From an uncultured Alistipes sp. (lineage in GTDB: Bacteria; Bacteroidota; Bacteroidia; Bacteroidales; Rikenellaceae), in contig UQYM01000022.1 in the NCBI GenBank assembly GCA_900545315.1, positions 1 to 43,614 of the forward strand: DNA of 43,614 nucleotides, written 5' to 3'. Below the pieces are notes generated by a model. It was given only the letters and a program-made list of their open reading frames with translations. It was not told the origin of the DNA and ran no database searches. The translations under genes were made by a program, and so were the position numbers. Positions 23,658-33,400 of this stretch are shown here, piece by piece; the stretch's first letter is position 1, and the number at the start of each line of letters is the position of its first letter.

Positions 23658-24577
23658 GGAGCCAGGTGCCTTTCCTTCTCTTTTTTTCTCTCTTTTCTTT
23701 TCTTTGATTGCCCCTTCCCTTTAATGTTATTCTATTTCTTTCGTCTCGAAGGGGCGTAAGTTGCATAGCAAGGTCATTGCTGCGAACGGATAGAGCCGCT
23801 AAAACACGCAGATTTTTATTCAGACTACTGAAAGGTCCGATTCATTTATTAAAATTAATTGGGGTAAGCGTGGTTTGTAGCACCCACGGGAGTTGCCTGA
23901 ATTTCAATTTTCTCATTGTAAGTGTGGGTCAACTGACCCGGATCTGCTGAACGCGATTAGGAACCCCAGAAATTTTGGAGGATGATCGACTGCAAGAATT
24001 GTCATGCAGCGGTATGTTGTTTGAGGTATTTTATTGCAACTTGATCTATTGGGTTGAGGTTCGAGGGTGTGGTTTAGCTGGAGAATGCCCTCCAGAGTTG
24101 TAGTCTGTTGTTGTCTGTCTCCCAGTTTGTCGAGAGGCCTTTGAGCCTGTTTCCTATTCGAGTGATTTATCAAGCAAGTCTTTTTGTTGGGGGGTAACGG
24201 TTACGAGGCGGTTCTTGGAAGGACGATTCTTCAAAAAAGTCTTTTCCCGGTTGTCTGGTACACATATCTTGAATAACGAGGAAATTTTGGAATAGCAAAG
24301 GAATTTTTTGGAAAAGAGAGGACTTTTGGGGAAAACTTCCGCCCCTTATCTCCAGTTGGAGGTGTGCGGCTGAGGTGAAAGACGGATAACGGGTCTCGAA
24401 AAATCGCCGTGCATGGAGGAGCGGATGTAGTAGTGCATATTCTTAAATATCAATCTGGTTTGGTTTTGAGCGGAAATTTCGTTAATTTAGATTCGCAATT
24501 TTGGGTCGGAAATATACGGGCCCAAACATTGTGCATTTATCGAATTTTTGATCTAATAATTAGTTGATTTTCAATAG
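23658..24577. other. Gene-free spacer with 20-base tandem repeat
   Basis: No gene found in 920 bases. It holds a short perfect dyad GGGTCA-AC-TGACCC at 23926-23939 and three decayed 20-base units at 24278-24337 (each starting GAGGA or AAGGA, then a T-run and GG). Confidence 0.55.
24278..24337. repeat. 20-base tandem array, three units
   Basis: Units at 24278-24297, 24298-24317 and 24318-24337 share the pattern (G/A)AGGA, A/C, a run of T, GG, then A-rich. They differ at several positions, so the array is old. Confidence 0.7.
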
Positions 24578-25834
24578 ATGAAACGGAGAGAGTTTTTAAA
24601 GAAGGGTCTGCTTGGGACGTTGGCATTGACGATTGTGCCTCGTCACGTGCTGGGTGGACCGGGCTACACGGCGCCGAGTGATCAGCTGACCAAGGGGATT
24701 ATAGGTGTTGGAGGCATGGGCCGGGCCCACTTTGGTTACGGCGGAACCCGATTGGTTGCCATTTGCGATGTGGATCAGAATCACCTGGATGCCGGTTTGC
24801 AGTTGGCGGGTGAAAAGATTGCGGCTTATCACGATTACCGCGATTTGATCAACGATCCCAATGTGGACATTGTGCACATTGCCACCCCTCCACATTGGCA
24901 TGGCATTATGTCGGCTGATGCAGCCAAGGCCGGTAAGGATATTTGGTGTGAGAAGCCGATGACTCGTACCATTGGTGAGGGTAAACGGGTACGTGAAGCG
25001 GTCAAACAGAACGGTTCCATTTTCCGGTTGAACACCTGGTTCCGGTTTACGGATACCTTTTACGGCATGAATACGACCGTACCTAAGATCAAGAAGTTGG
25101 TTGACAGCGGGTTGTTGGGGTGGCCGTTGAAGGTGACGATCAGCAAGTACACCGGTTTTGGCTGGAAGTTTTATTGGGTTGGCAAGACCCAGTTGGAGGA
25201 GCAGAAGGTTCCGGCCGAATTGGATTATGACATGTGGTTGGGTCCGGCGCCTTACAAACCCTACAATGTTCACCGTACGCACTCGACCTTCCGGGGGTAT
25301 TGGGATTACGATGCCGGTGGGTTGGGCGACATGGGCCAGCACTACATCGATCCGGTACAGTATCTGTTGGGTAAGGATGAGACGAGTCCGATTTCTGTGG
25401 AGGTAGATGCTCCGCAGCAGCACGAGGATGCGGTGGGTATTTGGCGAAAGATCGCCTTTACATATGATGATGGTTGCCAGATTATTCTGTACGGTGAGGA
25501 TAATGGTAGTCCGGATGATCCCTACATTGAGGGGCCCAATGGTAAGGTTTATCCCAATTTTGTATGCGACATTCCGGATTGGGAGAAGAAGTTGGCTGAA
25601 TTTCCGGATCCGCTGCCACAGCGGACGGACTTTATGGAGTGTATCCGCAATCGTCAGCAGTTTGCATTGAACGAGGACAATGCGTTCCGTTCGTCGACCA
25701 TTGTCAACATGGCGGTAGTTGCGTTGAGGTTGGGTCGTAATCTCAAGTTTGATCCCGAGAAGTTGCTTTTTGTGGATGATGATGCGGCCAATCGTTTGAT
25801 TGATCAGCCGATGCGCTATCCGTGGAACCTGTAA
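24578..25834 (+). CDS. Exported Gfo/Idh/MocA family oxidoreductase
   Basis: 418 residues. N-terminus MKRREFLKKGLLGTLALTIV reads as a Tat-type signal (RR then hydrophobic stretch), so the protein is likely exported with its cofactor. Rossmann fold GVGGMGRA at 43-50 for NAD(P), the family EKP motif at 125-127, and the C-terminal alpha/beta domain with GGLGDMGQHYIDPV. Such enzymes oxidise a hydroxyl of a sugar, often at C3. It is 20 bases from the HEAT-DUF1080 gene, which suggests they act together on a glycoside. Substrate unknown. Start is secure because the signal begins there. Confidence 0.92.
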   Translation: MKRREFLKKGLLGTLALTIVPRHVLGGPGYTAPSDQLTKGIIGVGGMGRAHFGYGGTRLVAICDVDQNHLDAGLQLAGEKIAAYHDYRDLINDPNVDIVHIATPPHWHGIMSADAAKAGKDIWCEKPMTRTIGEGKRVREAVKQNGSIFRLNTWFRFTDTFYGMNTTVPKIKKLVDSGLLGWPLKVTISKYTGFGWKFYWVGKTQLEEQKVPAELDYDMWLGPAPYKPYNVHRTHSTFRGYWDYDAGGLGDMGQHYIDPVQYLLGKDETSPISVEVDAPQQHEDAVGIWRKIAFTYDDGCQIILYGEDNGSPDDPYIEGPNGKVYPNFVCDIPDWEKKLAEFPDPLPQRTDFMECIRNRQQFALNEDNAFRSSTIVNMAVVALRLGRNLKFDPEKLLFVDDDAANRLIDQPMRYPWNL

Positions 25835-25854
25835 AATCGTTTGCAAACCGAAAA

Positions 25855-28800
25855 ATGAACAAAACCATGAAAAAGATATTGTTAGGATTGGCCATGTTGC
25901 TGATGGCGGTTGGGGTTCAGGCTCAGACCGCAGCCGGTCGCACGGCCTCGACCAAGGTCTCGGACGCACTGGGGTTGATGCCCGCGCGCGATCAGGCCGA
26001 ATTTAACCGTTTGATGGGCGATTTGGTATCGACCGGCGCTTCGGGGGTAGATATGTTGACCGCCATGTTCGACAATACCAATAACAAAGAGGTTAGTTAT
26101 GCACTTTCGGGGTGGGCTGCCTATGTTTCGGCACCGGGGCGTGAAGAGGCACGTCGCACGTTTGCCGAGGGGATTGGTCGTGCTTTGAAGGGGTGCAGTG
26201 ATCCAGTGATTGAGGCCTATTACATTCGTCTGTTGCAGCGTTGTGGCGGAGACGAGAGTGTAGCCCTGCTGGGCAGTTACCTCAAAGATGAGCAGTTGGG
26301 TGATCCGGCACGTTGTGCCTTGCTGGCGATTGGAACGCCTGCGGCTCGGGCATTGGTTCCGGAGCCGACCCCTGTGACGGTCCATTTCAATGCGCCGACA
26401 ACGGCTATTGCTGCACTGTATGCGCGTCAGCAGGCGTTGGGGGATAAGGCTGTTGCCGAACTGCTCAAGGCCCTCAAGAGCAAAGATCGCACCTATCGCA
26501 ATGCAGCTTTGCGGTTTTTGCAGCCCTATTTGAACGAATCGGTGATTGCCTCCCTGATCAAGGAGTTGAAAAAGGCGAAGCCTGAGACGAAAGTGGATCT
26601 GATCAACTATTTGGGGTTGCATGATGCACAGTCGGCTCTGCCGGCCATTTTGCCCTATATCGGTAACGAGAACGAAGAGTTGAGCGTGGCGGCGATGTGG
26701 GCTGCTATCCGTTTGAAATCGGAGGAGGCTTTGCCGACTCTTGCGGCGGTGCTGGGCGATGCCGCTACGCCGGAGGCTGTACGAGAGGCTGCAAGCGAGT
26801 GCCTGTTGGCCAGCAGCCACCCGGTGGATGCGCTGGTGGCCGATGTGGTTCGTACCGGATGTGACGCTGGGAAGGTGAAAGCGCTCGCCATTCTGGGAGC
26901 CCACCGGGCGACCCCCTATGCCGGATTGGTATTGGAGACCGTTGCTGCCGGTACCGATTCTGTGGCAGTAGCGGCGTACGCCGCACTGCCGTGCGTCGTG
27001 TCGGCGGCCAATCTTGAGGCGCTGTATCCGCTGGTGGAGTCGGCTACCGGAGCTGAGTTGGATCTGGCCCAAAAGGCTGTGATCGAGGCGCAGAGCACGT
27101 TGTCGGTCGAGGAGCGTATGGTGGCCATCAAGGAGCGCATGAAACTCAATCCGCAGGCGGCCCCCAACTATTATGTGGTGCTTGCGTCGATCAGTACACC
27201 GGAGGCGTTGCAGATGGTGACCGATGGCTTCGAGAAGGGGAATGCTGCAGCACGTCAGCAGGCTCTTGATGCACTGTTGGCTTGGAAGACCATTGATGGG
27301 GCCGAGATGTTATACAAGATTGCCGGATCTAATGATACGGCTATGGCCGAAAAGGCGATTAAGGGGTATGTCCAGCTGGTCGATGCTTCGGACAAGACGC
27401 CTGAGTTGAAGCAGATCATGTTGACCGAGGCGATGGATTTGGCTCGCACGCCGGCGATGAAGGTGGTGGTCCTTGAGCGGATGCGTAACACGAAGACTTT
27501 GCAGGGGATGGTTTTGGCCGGTAAGTATTTGGATGATCCCGATCCGAAGGTACAGCAGGCAGCCGTTAATGCGATCTATTATCCTGCTTTGGAGCGTAAG
27601 GATCTGTATGGACCGGTTGTTGTGGATCTGTTGACTCGTGCCGTAGAGTTGAGCACCAATCCGGACCAGCGGTATCAGGTTGAGGAGGTGAAAAAACACA
27701 TCAAATCGATGCCGAAGGGTGGTTTTGTATCGATGTTCAACGGTACGGATCTGACCGGATGGAAAGGTTTGGTGGAGAATCCCCTGAAGCGTGCGGCGAT
27801 GAGTGCCGAGGAGCTGGCTGCCAAACAGCAGGTGGCTGACGAGACGATGCGTCGTGATTGGAAGGTTGAAAATGGCGTGTTGAGTTACGTTGGTTCGGGT
27901 TATGACAATATCTGCACCGAGAAACAGTACCGGGATTTTGAGATGTATGTAGATTGGCGTTTGGCCCCCAACGGCAAGGAGCCCGATGCGGGCATCTATT
28001 TGCGGGGCACGCCGCAGGTGCAGATTTGGGACACTTCTCGTCGGGATGTGGGCGCGCAGGTCGGTTCCGGTGGACTGTACAACAATAAGACAAATGAGAG
28101 CAAGCCTTCGCATGTAGCGGATAATACGCTGGGCCATTGGAATACGATGTTTATCCGGATGGTCGGTGATCGTGTGAGTGTATGGCTCAACGGCGAGCAG
28201 GTGGTTGACAATGTGATTATGGAGAATTTCTGGGATCGGTCTCAGCCGATTCCGGCCATTGAGCAGATTGAGTTGCAGGCACATGGTTCGCGTGTAGATT
28301 TCCGGAATCTGTACATTAACGAGTTGCCGAGTGTAGAGCCTTTCCGTTTGTCGCCCGAGGAGGAGAAGGAGGGCTTCCAGGTGTTGTTTGACGGAACCAA
28401 CATGCACGAATGGATTGGAAATACCCGGGATTATGTCAGCAACAACGGCATGTTGTCGTTGATTCCGCACGAAGGAAGTTACGGAGGCAATCTTTACACC
28501 CGGAAGGAGTACAAGGATTTCATCTTCCGTTTTGAGTTCAAGTTGACTCCGGGGGCCAACAACGGTTTGGGCATCCGTACGCCGACTGAGGGGGATGCTG
28601 CTTATGTGGGCATGGAGTTGCAGATTTTGGACCATGATGCGCCGATTTACAAGAATATTGCGCCTTATCAGGTTCACGGGTCGGTTTACGGGGTGATTCC
28701 TGCCAAACGGGCCAAGTTGAAACCGACGGGAGAGTGGAATTACGAGGAGGTGATTGCCAAAGGGACGCACATCAAGGTGATCTTGAATGGTGAGGTGATT

Positions 28801-28953
28801 GTGGATGGAGACATTGCCGAGGCCAGCAAGAATGGAACGGAGACGGTTGATCATCGCGAGCACCCCGGTTTGCTCAACGAGAAGGGGCATATCGGTTTCT
28901 TGGGACACGGTTCTGAGGTTCACTTCCGCAACATTCGCATCAAAGAGTTATAG
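25855..28953 (+). CDS. HEAT-repeat protein with two DUF1080 domains
   Basis: About 1032 residues from ATG 25855 (signal peptide MKKILLGLAMLLMAVGVQAQ). Residues about 30-615 are alpha-helical HEAT-like repeats; the first DUF1080 domain begins near 623 (SMFNGTDLTGW) and the second near 843 (LFDGTNMHEWIGN). DUF1080 is now named 3-keto-disaccharide hydrolase: it cleaves sugars already oxidised at C3. With the exported oxidoreductase just upstream, the pair could make and then cleave 3-keto-glycosides. Both domains keep the aromatic and acidic residues of the concanavalin-like fold (QIWDTSRRD, MELQILDHDA). Large antisense open frames across it are shadows. Confidence 0.9.
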   Translation: MNKTMKKILLGLAMLLMAVGVQAQTAAGRTASTKVSDALGLMPARDQAEFNRLMGDLVSTGASGVDMLTAMFDNTNNKEVSYALSGWAAYVSAPGREEARRTFAEGIGRALKGCSDPVIEAYYIRLLQRCGGDESVALLGSYLKDEQLGDPARCALLAIGTPAARALVPEPTPVTVHFNAPTTAIAALYARQQALGDKAVAELLKALKSKDRTYRNAALRFLQPYLNESVIASLIKELKKAKPETKVDLINYLGLHDAQSALPAILPYIGNENEELSVAAMWAAIRLKSEEALPTLAAVLGDAATPEAVREAASECLLASSHPVDALVADVVRTGCDAGKVKALAILGAHRATPYAGLVLETVAAGTDSVAVAAYAALPCVVSAANLEALYPLVESATGAELDLAQKAVIEAQSTLSVEERMVAIKERMKLNPQAAPNYYVVLASISTPEALQMVTDGFEKGNAAARQQALDALLAWKTIDGAEMLYKIAGSNDTAMAEKAIKGYVQLVDASDKTPELKQIMLTEAMDLARTPAMKVVVLERMRNTKTLQGMVLAGKYLDDPDPKVQQAAVNAIYYPALERKDLYGPVVVDLLTRAVELSTNPDQRYQVEEVKKHIKSMPKGGFVSMFNGTDLTGWKGLVENPLKRAAMSAEELAAKQQVADETMRRDWKVENGVLSYVGSGYDNICTEKQYRDFEMYVDWRLAPNGKEPDAGIYLRGTPQVQIWDTSRRDVGAQVGSGGLYNNKTNESKPSHVADNTLGHWNTMFIRMVGDRVSVWLNGEQVVDNVIMENFWDRSQPIPAIEQIELQAHGSRVDFRNLYINELPSVEPFRLSPEEEKEGFQVLFDGTNMHEWIGNTRDYVSNNGMLSLIPHEGSYGGNLYTRKEYKDFIFRFEFKLTPGANNGLGIRTPTEGDAAYVGMELQILDHDAPIYKNIAPYQVHGSVYGVIPAKRAKLKPTGEWNYEEVIAKGTHIKVILNGEVIVDGDIAEASKNGTETVDHREHPGLLNEKGHIGFLGHGSEVHFRNIRIKEL

Positions 28954-29026
28954 TGTTTGAACGTTACGCGTTGGGTTGGGGAAGTTGATTTTCTGCCCAC
29001 GAGACGATCTAAAAGAAAACTAAAGT

Positions 29027-29068
29027 TAAAGCCTTCAAGTTTACGAACTTGAAGGCTTTATTTTTTTT
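29027..29068 (+). terminator. Terminator of the oxidoreductase-DUF1080 unit
   Basis: TAAAGCCTTCAAGTT (29027-29041), loop TACG, perfect complement (29046-29060), then T8. A 15-pair stem with an ideal T-run. Confidence 0.93.
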
Positions 29069-29183
29069 CAGGCTGCTGTCATGAGTGAGTCCGAATAACG
29101 AAGACCTGACAAGGTTGTGTTCCCGATTCAGCAGATACACTGCAAAGCGGCTATCCGATAGCGTTAAATTGACTTGGAGAGGA

Positions 29184-29211
29184 TTGGGATGCAGAAAAAA
29201 AACTATCTTTG
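29184..29211 (+). promoter_or_regulatory. Promoter of the PP2C gene
   Basis: TTG at 29184-29186, 17-base spacer, TATCTTTG at 29204-29211: an exact TAnnTTTG box. The ATG at 29242 lies about 30 bases downstream. Confidence 0.65.
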
Positions 29212-29241
29212 AGAAATGTAAATGCATGAAATATCCAAACG

Positions 29242-30139
29242 ATGAAATCTATTTTCGACCTGAACCGATTCGCTATCGCGGTGCTTTTGGGCATGTTGTT
29301 GAGTAGTGGTCCATTCAGTGCTAACGGGATTTCGGAACGAGACGAGGCCTATGATATCGGTGTTTGTACCGATCGAGGGAGGGTGAATCTGGAAAACGAA
29401 GATACTTGCGGTCTCTTTACGGTGGGTCGGGATATGGTTTGTGTCGTGTATGACGGGGTTGGGGGCTCTGTTGCAGGAAGCACGGCTTCGCGTACGGCCT
29501 TTACGGCCGTAAAGACCTACCTCGAGAGCGAAGGTCTCGGTTCCGGGCTAGCCGAGATCAATCAGCAACTTGCTGCTGCATTTGCTTGTGCGGACCGGAA
29601 GGTTCGGGAAAAGGCTGCCTCAGACTCTCTGCTGAAGGGTATGGCAACTACCTGTTTGGTTGTTGTCCTACAGAATGATACGCTCTATTATGGACATGCT
29701 GGGGATTGTCGGTTCTACGTCGGTGATTCTTCAAGATTGGAGCAGATTACGGAAGATGACTCTTATATGAATATGTTGCTTGCCGATGGGGAGATTACCG
29801 AAAAAGAGGCGAAACGGCACCCGTTGCGACGGGCGATTATCAATGCCATCGGCAGCCAGCCGATCCAACGAACTGTATGTGAATGCATGTACAGAAGGGA
29901 TTCCTGTTCGGGATGACAGGTATTATTTGCTCTGTTCCGACGGGTTGTATGAAGAGTTGTCGGCCAAGCGGATTCGGAAAGTCATTGAACGAAACAGGGA
30001 TCGGGATAGCCTGTTTGTATCTCGGGAGTTGGTACGGTCTGCAAATCGGGCTGGGGGAAATGACAATATATCGGTTATTTTCCTCCGTCGTGTGAATCAC
30101 GTTCTATCATCAGGCCTTATGTATAAGAGCCCCCTTTAA
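29242..30139 (+). pseudogene. Exported PP2C-type phosphatase, split by a frameshift
   Basis: Read in one frame to about 29870 and in the +1 frame from about 29885, the two parts join into one PP2C (Ser/Thr phosphatase). First part: signal-like N-terminus (AIAVLLGMLLSS), then RGRVNLENED at 45-54, VYDGVGGS at 69-76, GHAGDCRFYV. Second part: LCSDGLYEE and AGGNDNISVIFL. The metal-binding Asp residues expected in both halves are present. The first frame stops at 29916 after CMYRRDSCSG. One extra base near 29868-29885 would explain it. Possibilities are a true pseudogene, phase variation, or a sequencing error. A PP2C with an N-terminal export signal is itself unusual. Confidence 0.75.
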
Positions 30140-30199
30140 GAGTGAGACTGTATTGATCTTTTTTGATTTACGGCGTTTACCTCATAATTTCTTTCGGAG

Positions 30200-31834
30200 A
30201 TGAAACCCCAAGCATGCTTATTTATTTTGGTAATAAGTTTACTGTTTTCGTGCAGTCGAGATTATTCGTCAGAGGATCATTTTGGCGATAGCATACTTTT
30301 TATTGAAAATGATCCGCAATTATATTTATCGAGAATTGACACAACGAGATTCTCTCGGATAAACAATGGCAGAGAGGCAACCGATTTTCTATTAGCGGCC
30401 TTAACGCTCAATTACATGAATAGTGACCGCTATCCAGCCGAGGAGCAATTACAAAAATGCATTCGGATTTTCAAGGCAGAGAAGTTGGTACAACAGCAAT
30501 TAGAGGCTCAATATCTTTTGGCCGGAGTCTATAGAAAGGAAAAAGATTTGACCAATGAAGTACGTGTCATAGAGGAGGCTATTGACCTGGCCAAGCAGGA
30601 ACGGGATAACGAATGGCTGTTTTATCTCTACAGCTATTTGGGTGACATGTACATCAATCAATTCAACATGTTCCAATTTGTCAAATACCTTACCTTGGCA
30701 AACCAATGTATAAAGGATGTTCCTTTTGCGGATATGAGCCTTTCTACCAAAATCCAGCTTGCCAAAAACCTGTTATATACGGAACATTATCCTGAATCTT
30801 ATGAAATATTGAAGGAGTTAGAATGCAATGTCAGCAGAAATAATACCTATTACAATGACATCGAACGTTTACAAGGGGTTGCGTTGTATAAAATGAACCG
30901 GTTGGATTCCTGCATCAACAAGTTGAATGATGCTTTAGTTACAGAGAAATCTTCGAGTCACCTGTTTACCTGTCACTCACTGTTGACCTACTGTTATTAT
31001 ACCCGGCATGATCTCGTAAGAGCGGAGCAGCACAAAAAACTGGCGATGCAGTATGCCTCTGATGCAGATATTAGACTTGCGGAAATTGAGTTTTACACTT
31101 TATGTGCCGACTTTGCCAAAACCAACCACGATATGGAGGAGCAAATAGCCTGTTTGGACAAGGTCAAGGAGAGTTACGCATCTATTTTGGAATACATTAG
31201 TGGCCAGCCTTTGGATGATGCGATACAGGGCTATACCCGCATCCACGAAAAAAGAGTGTTCCACAAACAGCTTGCTGTATATCGATATATTCTGATCGGT
31301 TTTCTTGTGATAGTATGTTTATCGCTGATCGTTTACATCAGAATACGCAAAAGGCAGGTGTATAAGATTCTTGCCTTACAGCAGCAGATTGATTCGTTGG
31401 AAAATTTACGCAACCTAAAGGACGAAGTGAAGGGCTTCATCATGCGTGATTTTGAAATAGCCAAGAAGATTGCCATACTAAGGCATACGCAGCAGGTACA
31501 GAGTGCGAAGTTTCTGAAAGATTTGGAAAGACATCATATTATAGACGGCAATGGTTTATTAACTATGAACTGGGAGCAGTTTTATAAATATATAGATCTC
31601 TCTTTTGATGGGTTTTATTCCAAATTGACCCAAAAATATCCGACACTAAATGAAAAAGAGATTCAACTTTGTTGTATGCTTCGGTCGGGTTTTAAGACGG
31701 ATGAAATAGCCGCCATTTGGATGAATAGCGTCTTCTCTGTACACAAGTATAAAACCAATATCAGAAAGAAGGTCGATGCTCCAGAAGGGGCTGATATCAT
31801 TGTTTTTCTTTCAGAGAAATTATCCTTACAATAG
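30200..31834 (+). CDS. Membrane TPR protein with C-terminal HTH (DUF6377-like)
   Basis: 544 residues. Lipoprotein-like signal ending LLFSC (Cys18), then TPR-like helices over about 40-350, a membrane helix YILIGFLVIVCLSLIVYIRI (363-382), coiled coil, and a C-terminal LuxR-type HTH (482-525, with LNEKEIQLCCMLRSGFKTDE). This order places a TPR sensor outside and a DNA-binding domain inside, the layout of Bacteroidota membrane-anchored regulators such as DUF6377 proteins. It starts 60 bases after the PP2C, with A/T-rich codons compared with neighbours, which may hint at a recent origin. Its targets could be the small secreted genes downstream. Confidence 0.82.
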   Translation: MKPQACLFILVISLLFSCSRDYSSEDHFGDSILFIENDPQLYLSRIDTTRFSRINNGREATDFLLAALTLNYMNSDRYPAEEQLQKCIRIFKAEKLVQQQLEAQYLLAGVYRKEKDLTNEVRVIEEAIDLAKQERDNEWLFYLYSYLGDMYINQFNMFQFVKYLTLANQCIKDVPFADMSLSTKIQLAKNLLYTEHYPESYEILKELECNVSRNNTYYNDIERLQGVALYKMNRLDSCINKLNDALVTEKSSSHLFTCHSLLTYCYYTRHDLVRAEQHKKLAMQYASDADIRLAEIEFYTLCADFAKTNHDMEEQIACLDKVKESYASILEYISGQPLDDAIQGYTRIHEKRVFHKQLAVYRYILIGFLVIVCLSLIVYIRIRKRQVYKILALQQQIDSLENLRNLKDEVKGFIMRDFEIAKKIAILRHTQQVQSAKFLKDLERHHIIDGNGLLTMNWEQFYKYIDLSFDGFYSKLTQKYPTLNEKEIQLCCMLRSGFKTDEIAAIWMNSVFSVHKYKTNIRKKVDAPEGADIIVFLSEKLSLQ

Positions 31835-32144
31835 AGTTGTTTTTGATTACAAGTTTTCATTGCTAAACAATATTGATTATTAAGTAATTAGTTGCTACAC
31901 TTTACAAACAAACAGAGAGGTATTACCAATGGATATTCCGAATGTGTTCTCTACTTTTGCCTTATAAGAGTTGCATTTATTCGTCGGCGATTCAATAGTT
32001 GTTTCAAGGGCTTATGTGGTACCAAACGGAATATATAATGCATTGATAATTCTCCGTACTCTGATTCAATTTTTAGGTTGTTTTGTTTCACTTTATGCTC
32101 TAAACATGGTGATTAATGAGTAGTAACTTTTAAAATGTTGTGCG
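31835..32144. other. A/T-rich spacer
   Basis: No gene or clear hairpin. Base composition is A/T-rich like the flanking regulator gene. Confidence 0.4.
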
Positions 32145-32504
32145 ATGAAGACAGTTAGAACTACATACAAAAGGATATCAGTATGTTTAATCATGCTTTT
32201 GGGTCTTTTGATATGCCAGTCTTGTTCAAAAAATACTCTTCCTGCCAGTACTATCCGTGTGCAGATCGAGGCTAATTCCGATGCTCCGGTCAGGATTTAT
32301 GGTATCGAGGGAAGTGGTGAGAGAGGTCTTGTTGTAAAGAAGAATTACATCAGTTCGTTTAAGTCGGAAGCCGCTACTTTCTCAATCGATGCAAGATGTA
32401 AAGATGAAAAAACTTTAATTACGATTAAGGTGTGGGTAAACGGGAAACTCAAAAAAAATGTTTCAGGCAATAAATATTTAACAAGTGGAGAGATTACTTT
32501 GTAG
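32145..32504 (+). CDS. Small lipoprotein, 119 aa
   Basis: 119 residues. N-terminus MKTVRTTYKRISVCLIMLLG followed by LLICQSCSK, where the Cys of QSC is a fair lipobox Cys. The mature part is beta-strand-rich with YGIEGSGERGLVVKKNYISS. Function unknown; size and lipobox suggest an outer-membrane or periplasmic anchored protein. It is A/T-rich like the upstream TPR regulator gene, and may be part of the same acquired block. Confidence 0.65.
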   Translation: MKTVRTTYKRISVCLIMLLGLLICQSCSKNTLPASTIRVQIEANSDAPVRIYGIEGSGERGLVVKKNYISSFKSEAATFSIDARCKDEKTLITIKVWVNGKLKKNVSGNKYLTSGEITL

Positions 32505-32569
32505 TAATCGCAGAATTGTTCTCTACAAACAGCTAAGTGTGTAAAGTGAGGTATATTTAGAGTGCGTTT

Positions 32570-32608
32570 AGGGTTGTTTTGGAATGTCGTAATTTCCAGA
32601 ACAGCCCT
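32570..32608 (+). terminator. Hairpin after the small lipoprotein gene
   Basis: AGGGTTGTTTTGGAA pairs with TTCCAGAACAGCCCT over a 9-base loop, with two G-T pairs. No T-run follows, so termination is uncertain. Confidence 0.45.
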
Positions 32609-33158
32609 TAAAAGCTATTGATACGTTTCGAATAACGCCCCATAAGTAACGCCTGATCTCTCTACTGAAAGAGTAAATCCGTACACAGTCATATACTTCT
32701 AAGAACAGGTCTTGGCAGTATAATTTTTGACGCTTATGGGTCTGTCGGCAGGGTTTAGTGTTTAAATATCATTTCTTTATGCTCATCCTCAAGAATTGAG
32801 TATTATCATATTGACCCTGCCATCAACAAATAGTTTTTTGTTTAAGTTGGTTGGTGGACCTCTATGTTGTTCGATGTGATTCAGGACCTCCAAGACACGT
32901 CGAATCCAGAGACGTTCTTTCAACAACATGGCCTTGTGTTATCATGATTATACCTTTCCCGTAAGGAGGTAATGAAAGCCCATTTGCGTGCCAATGGACC
33001 CTTGTATTGATGGTCCGGATCGTTTGGACGACAGAACGGTTGAATACACGATGGTTGCATAAGCAGGGGCTTCATTGACGGCATCAAAAATAGAGAAAGC
33101 CAATGAGTCCTATCTTCTGATTGGAGATTGAAAAATTCTGATCGTAGGTGAATCGATG

Positions 33159-33400
33159 TTATTGTTCGGTCAATTTTTTTCTCAACGATTTGGGCGACTC
33201 TCCGAAATTCCGGCGGCAATAATCGGTGTAGGTAGTATTTCATTCTTTCCATTTGAATGTTTATGTACCTTGCGTTTTTATTCCTTTCCAAAAAAAAAAA
33301 ATCGCTTGTTGCCGATCTCCGTTGACAAAACATCCAACCGCCACTGCACTGCGATCGACATTGCTTGCTGACATAAAGTATATTGCATGTCATAAGGGAG
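33159..33400 (-). pseudogene. Decayed AraC-type HTH domain
   Basis: Leftward frame ending TAA at 33159-33161 reads YTDYCRRNFGESPKSLRKKL, which matches the C-terminal end of AraC-family domains (F-x-R-x-F-G-x-S-P-x-x-x-R). Upstream in the same frame is LDVLSTEIGNKR, like the first HTH helix pair. Two stops, a 12-base T-run and a missing segment break the frame between them. This looks like the last part of an AraC or hybrid two-component regulator. The flanks are not recognisable. Confidence 0.45.

Larger units (their letters stand above)
28954..29241. other. Spacer with terminator and promoter
   Basis: Contains the strong terminator at 29027-29068 and a promoter at 29184-29211. No gene. Confidence 0.7.
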
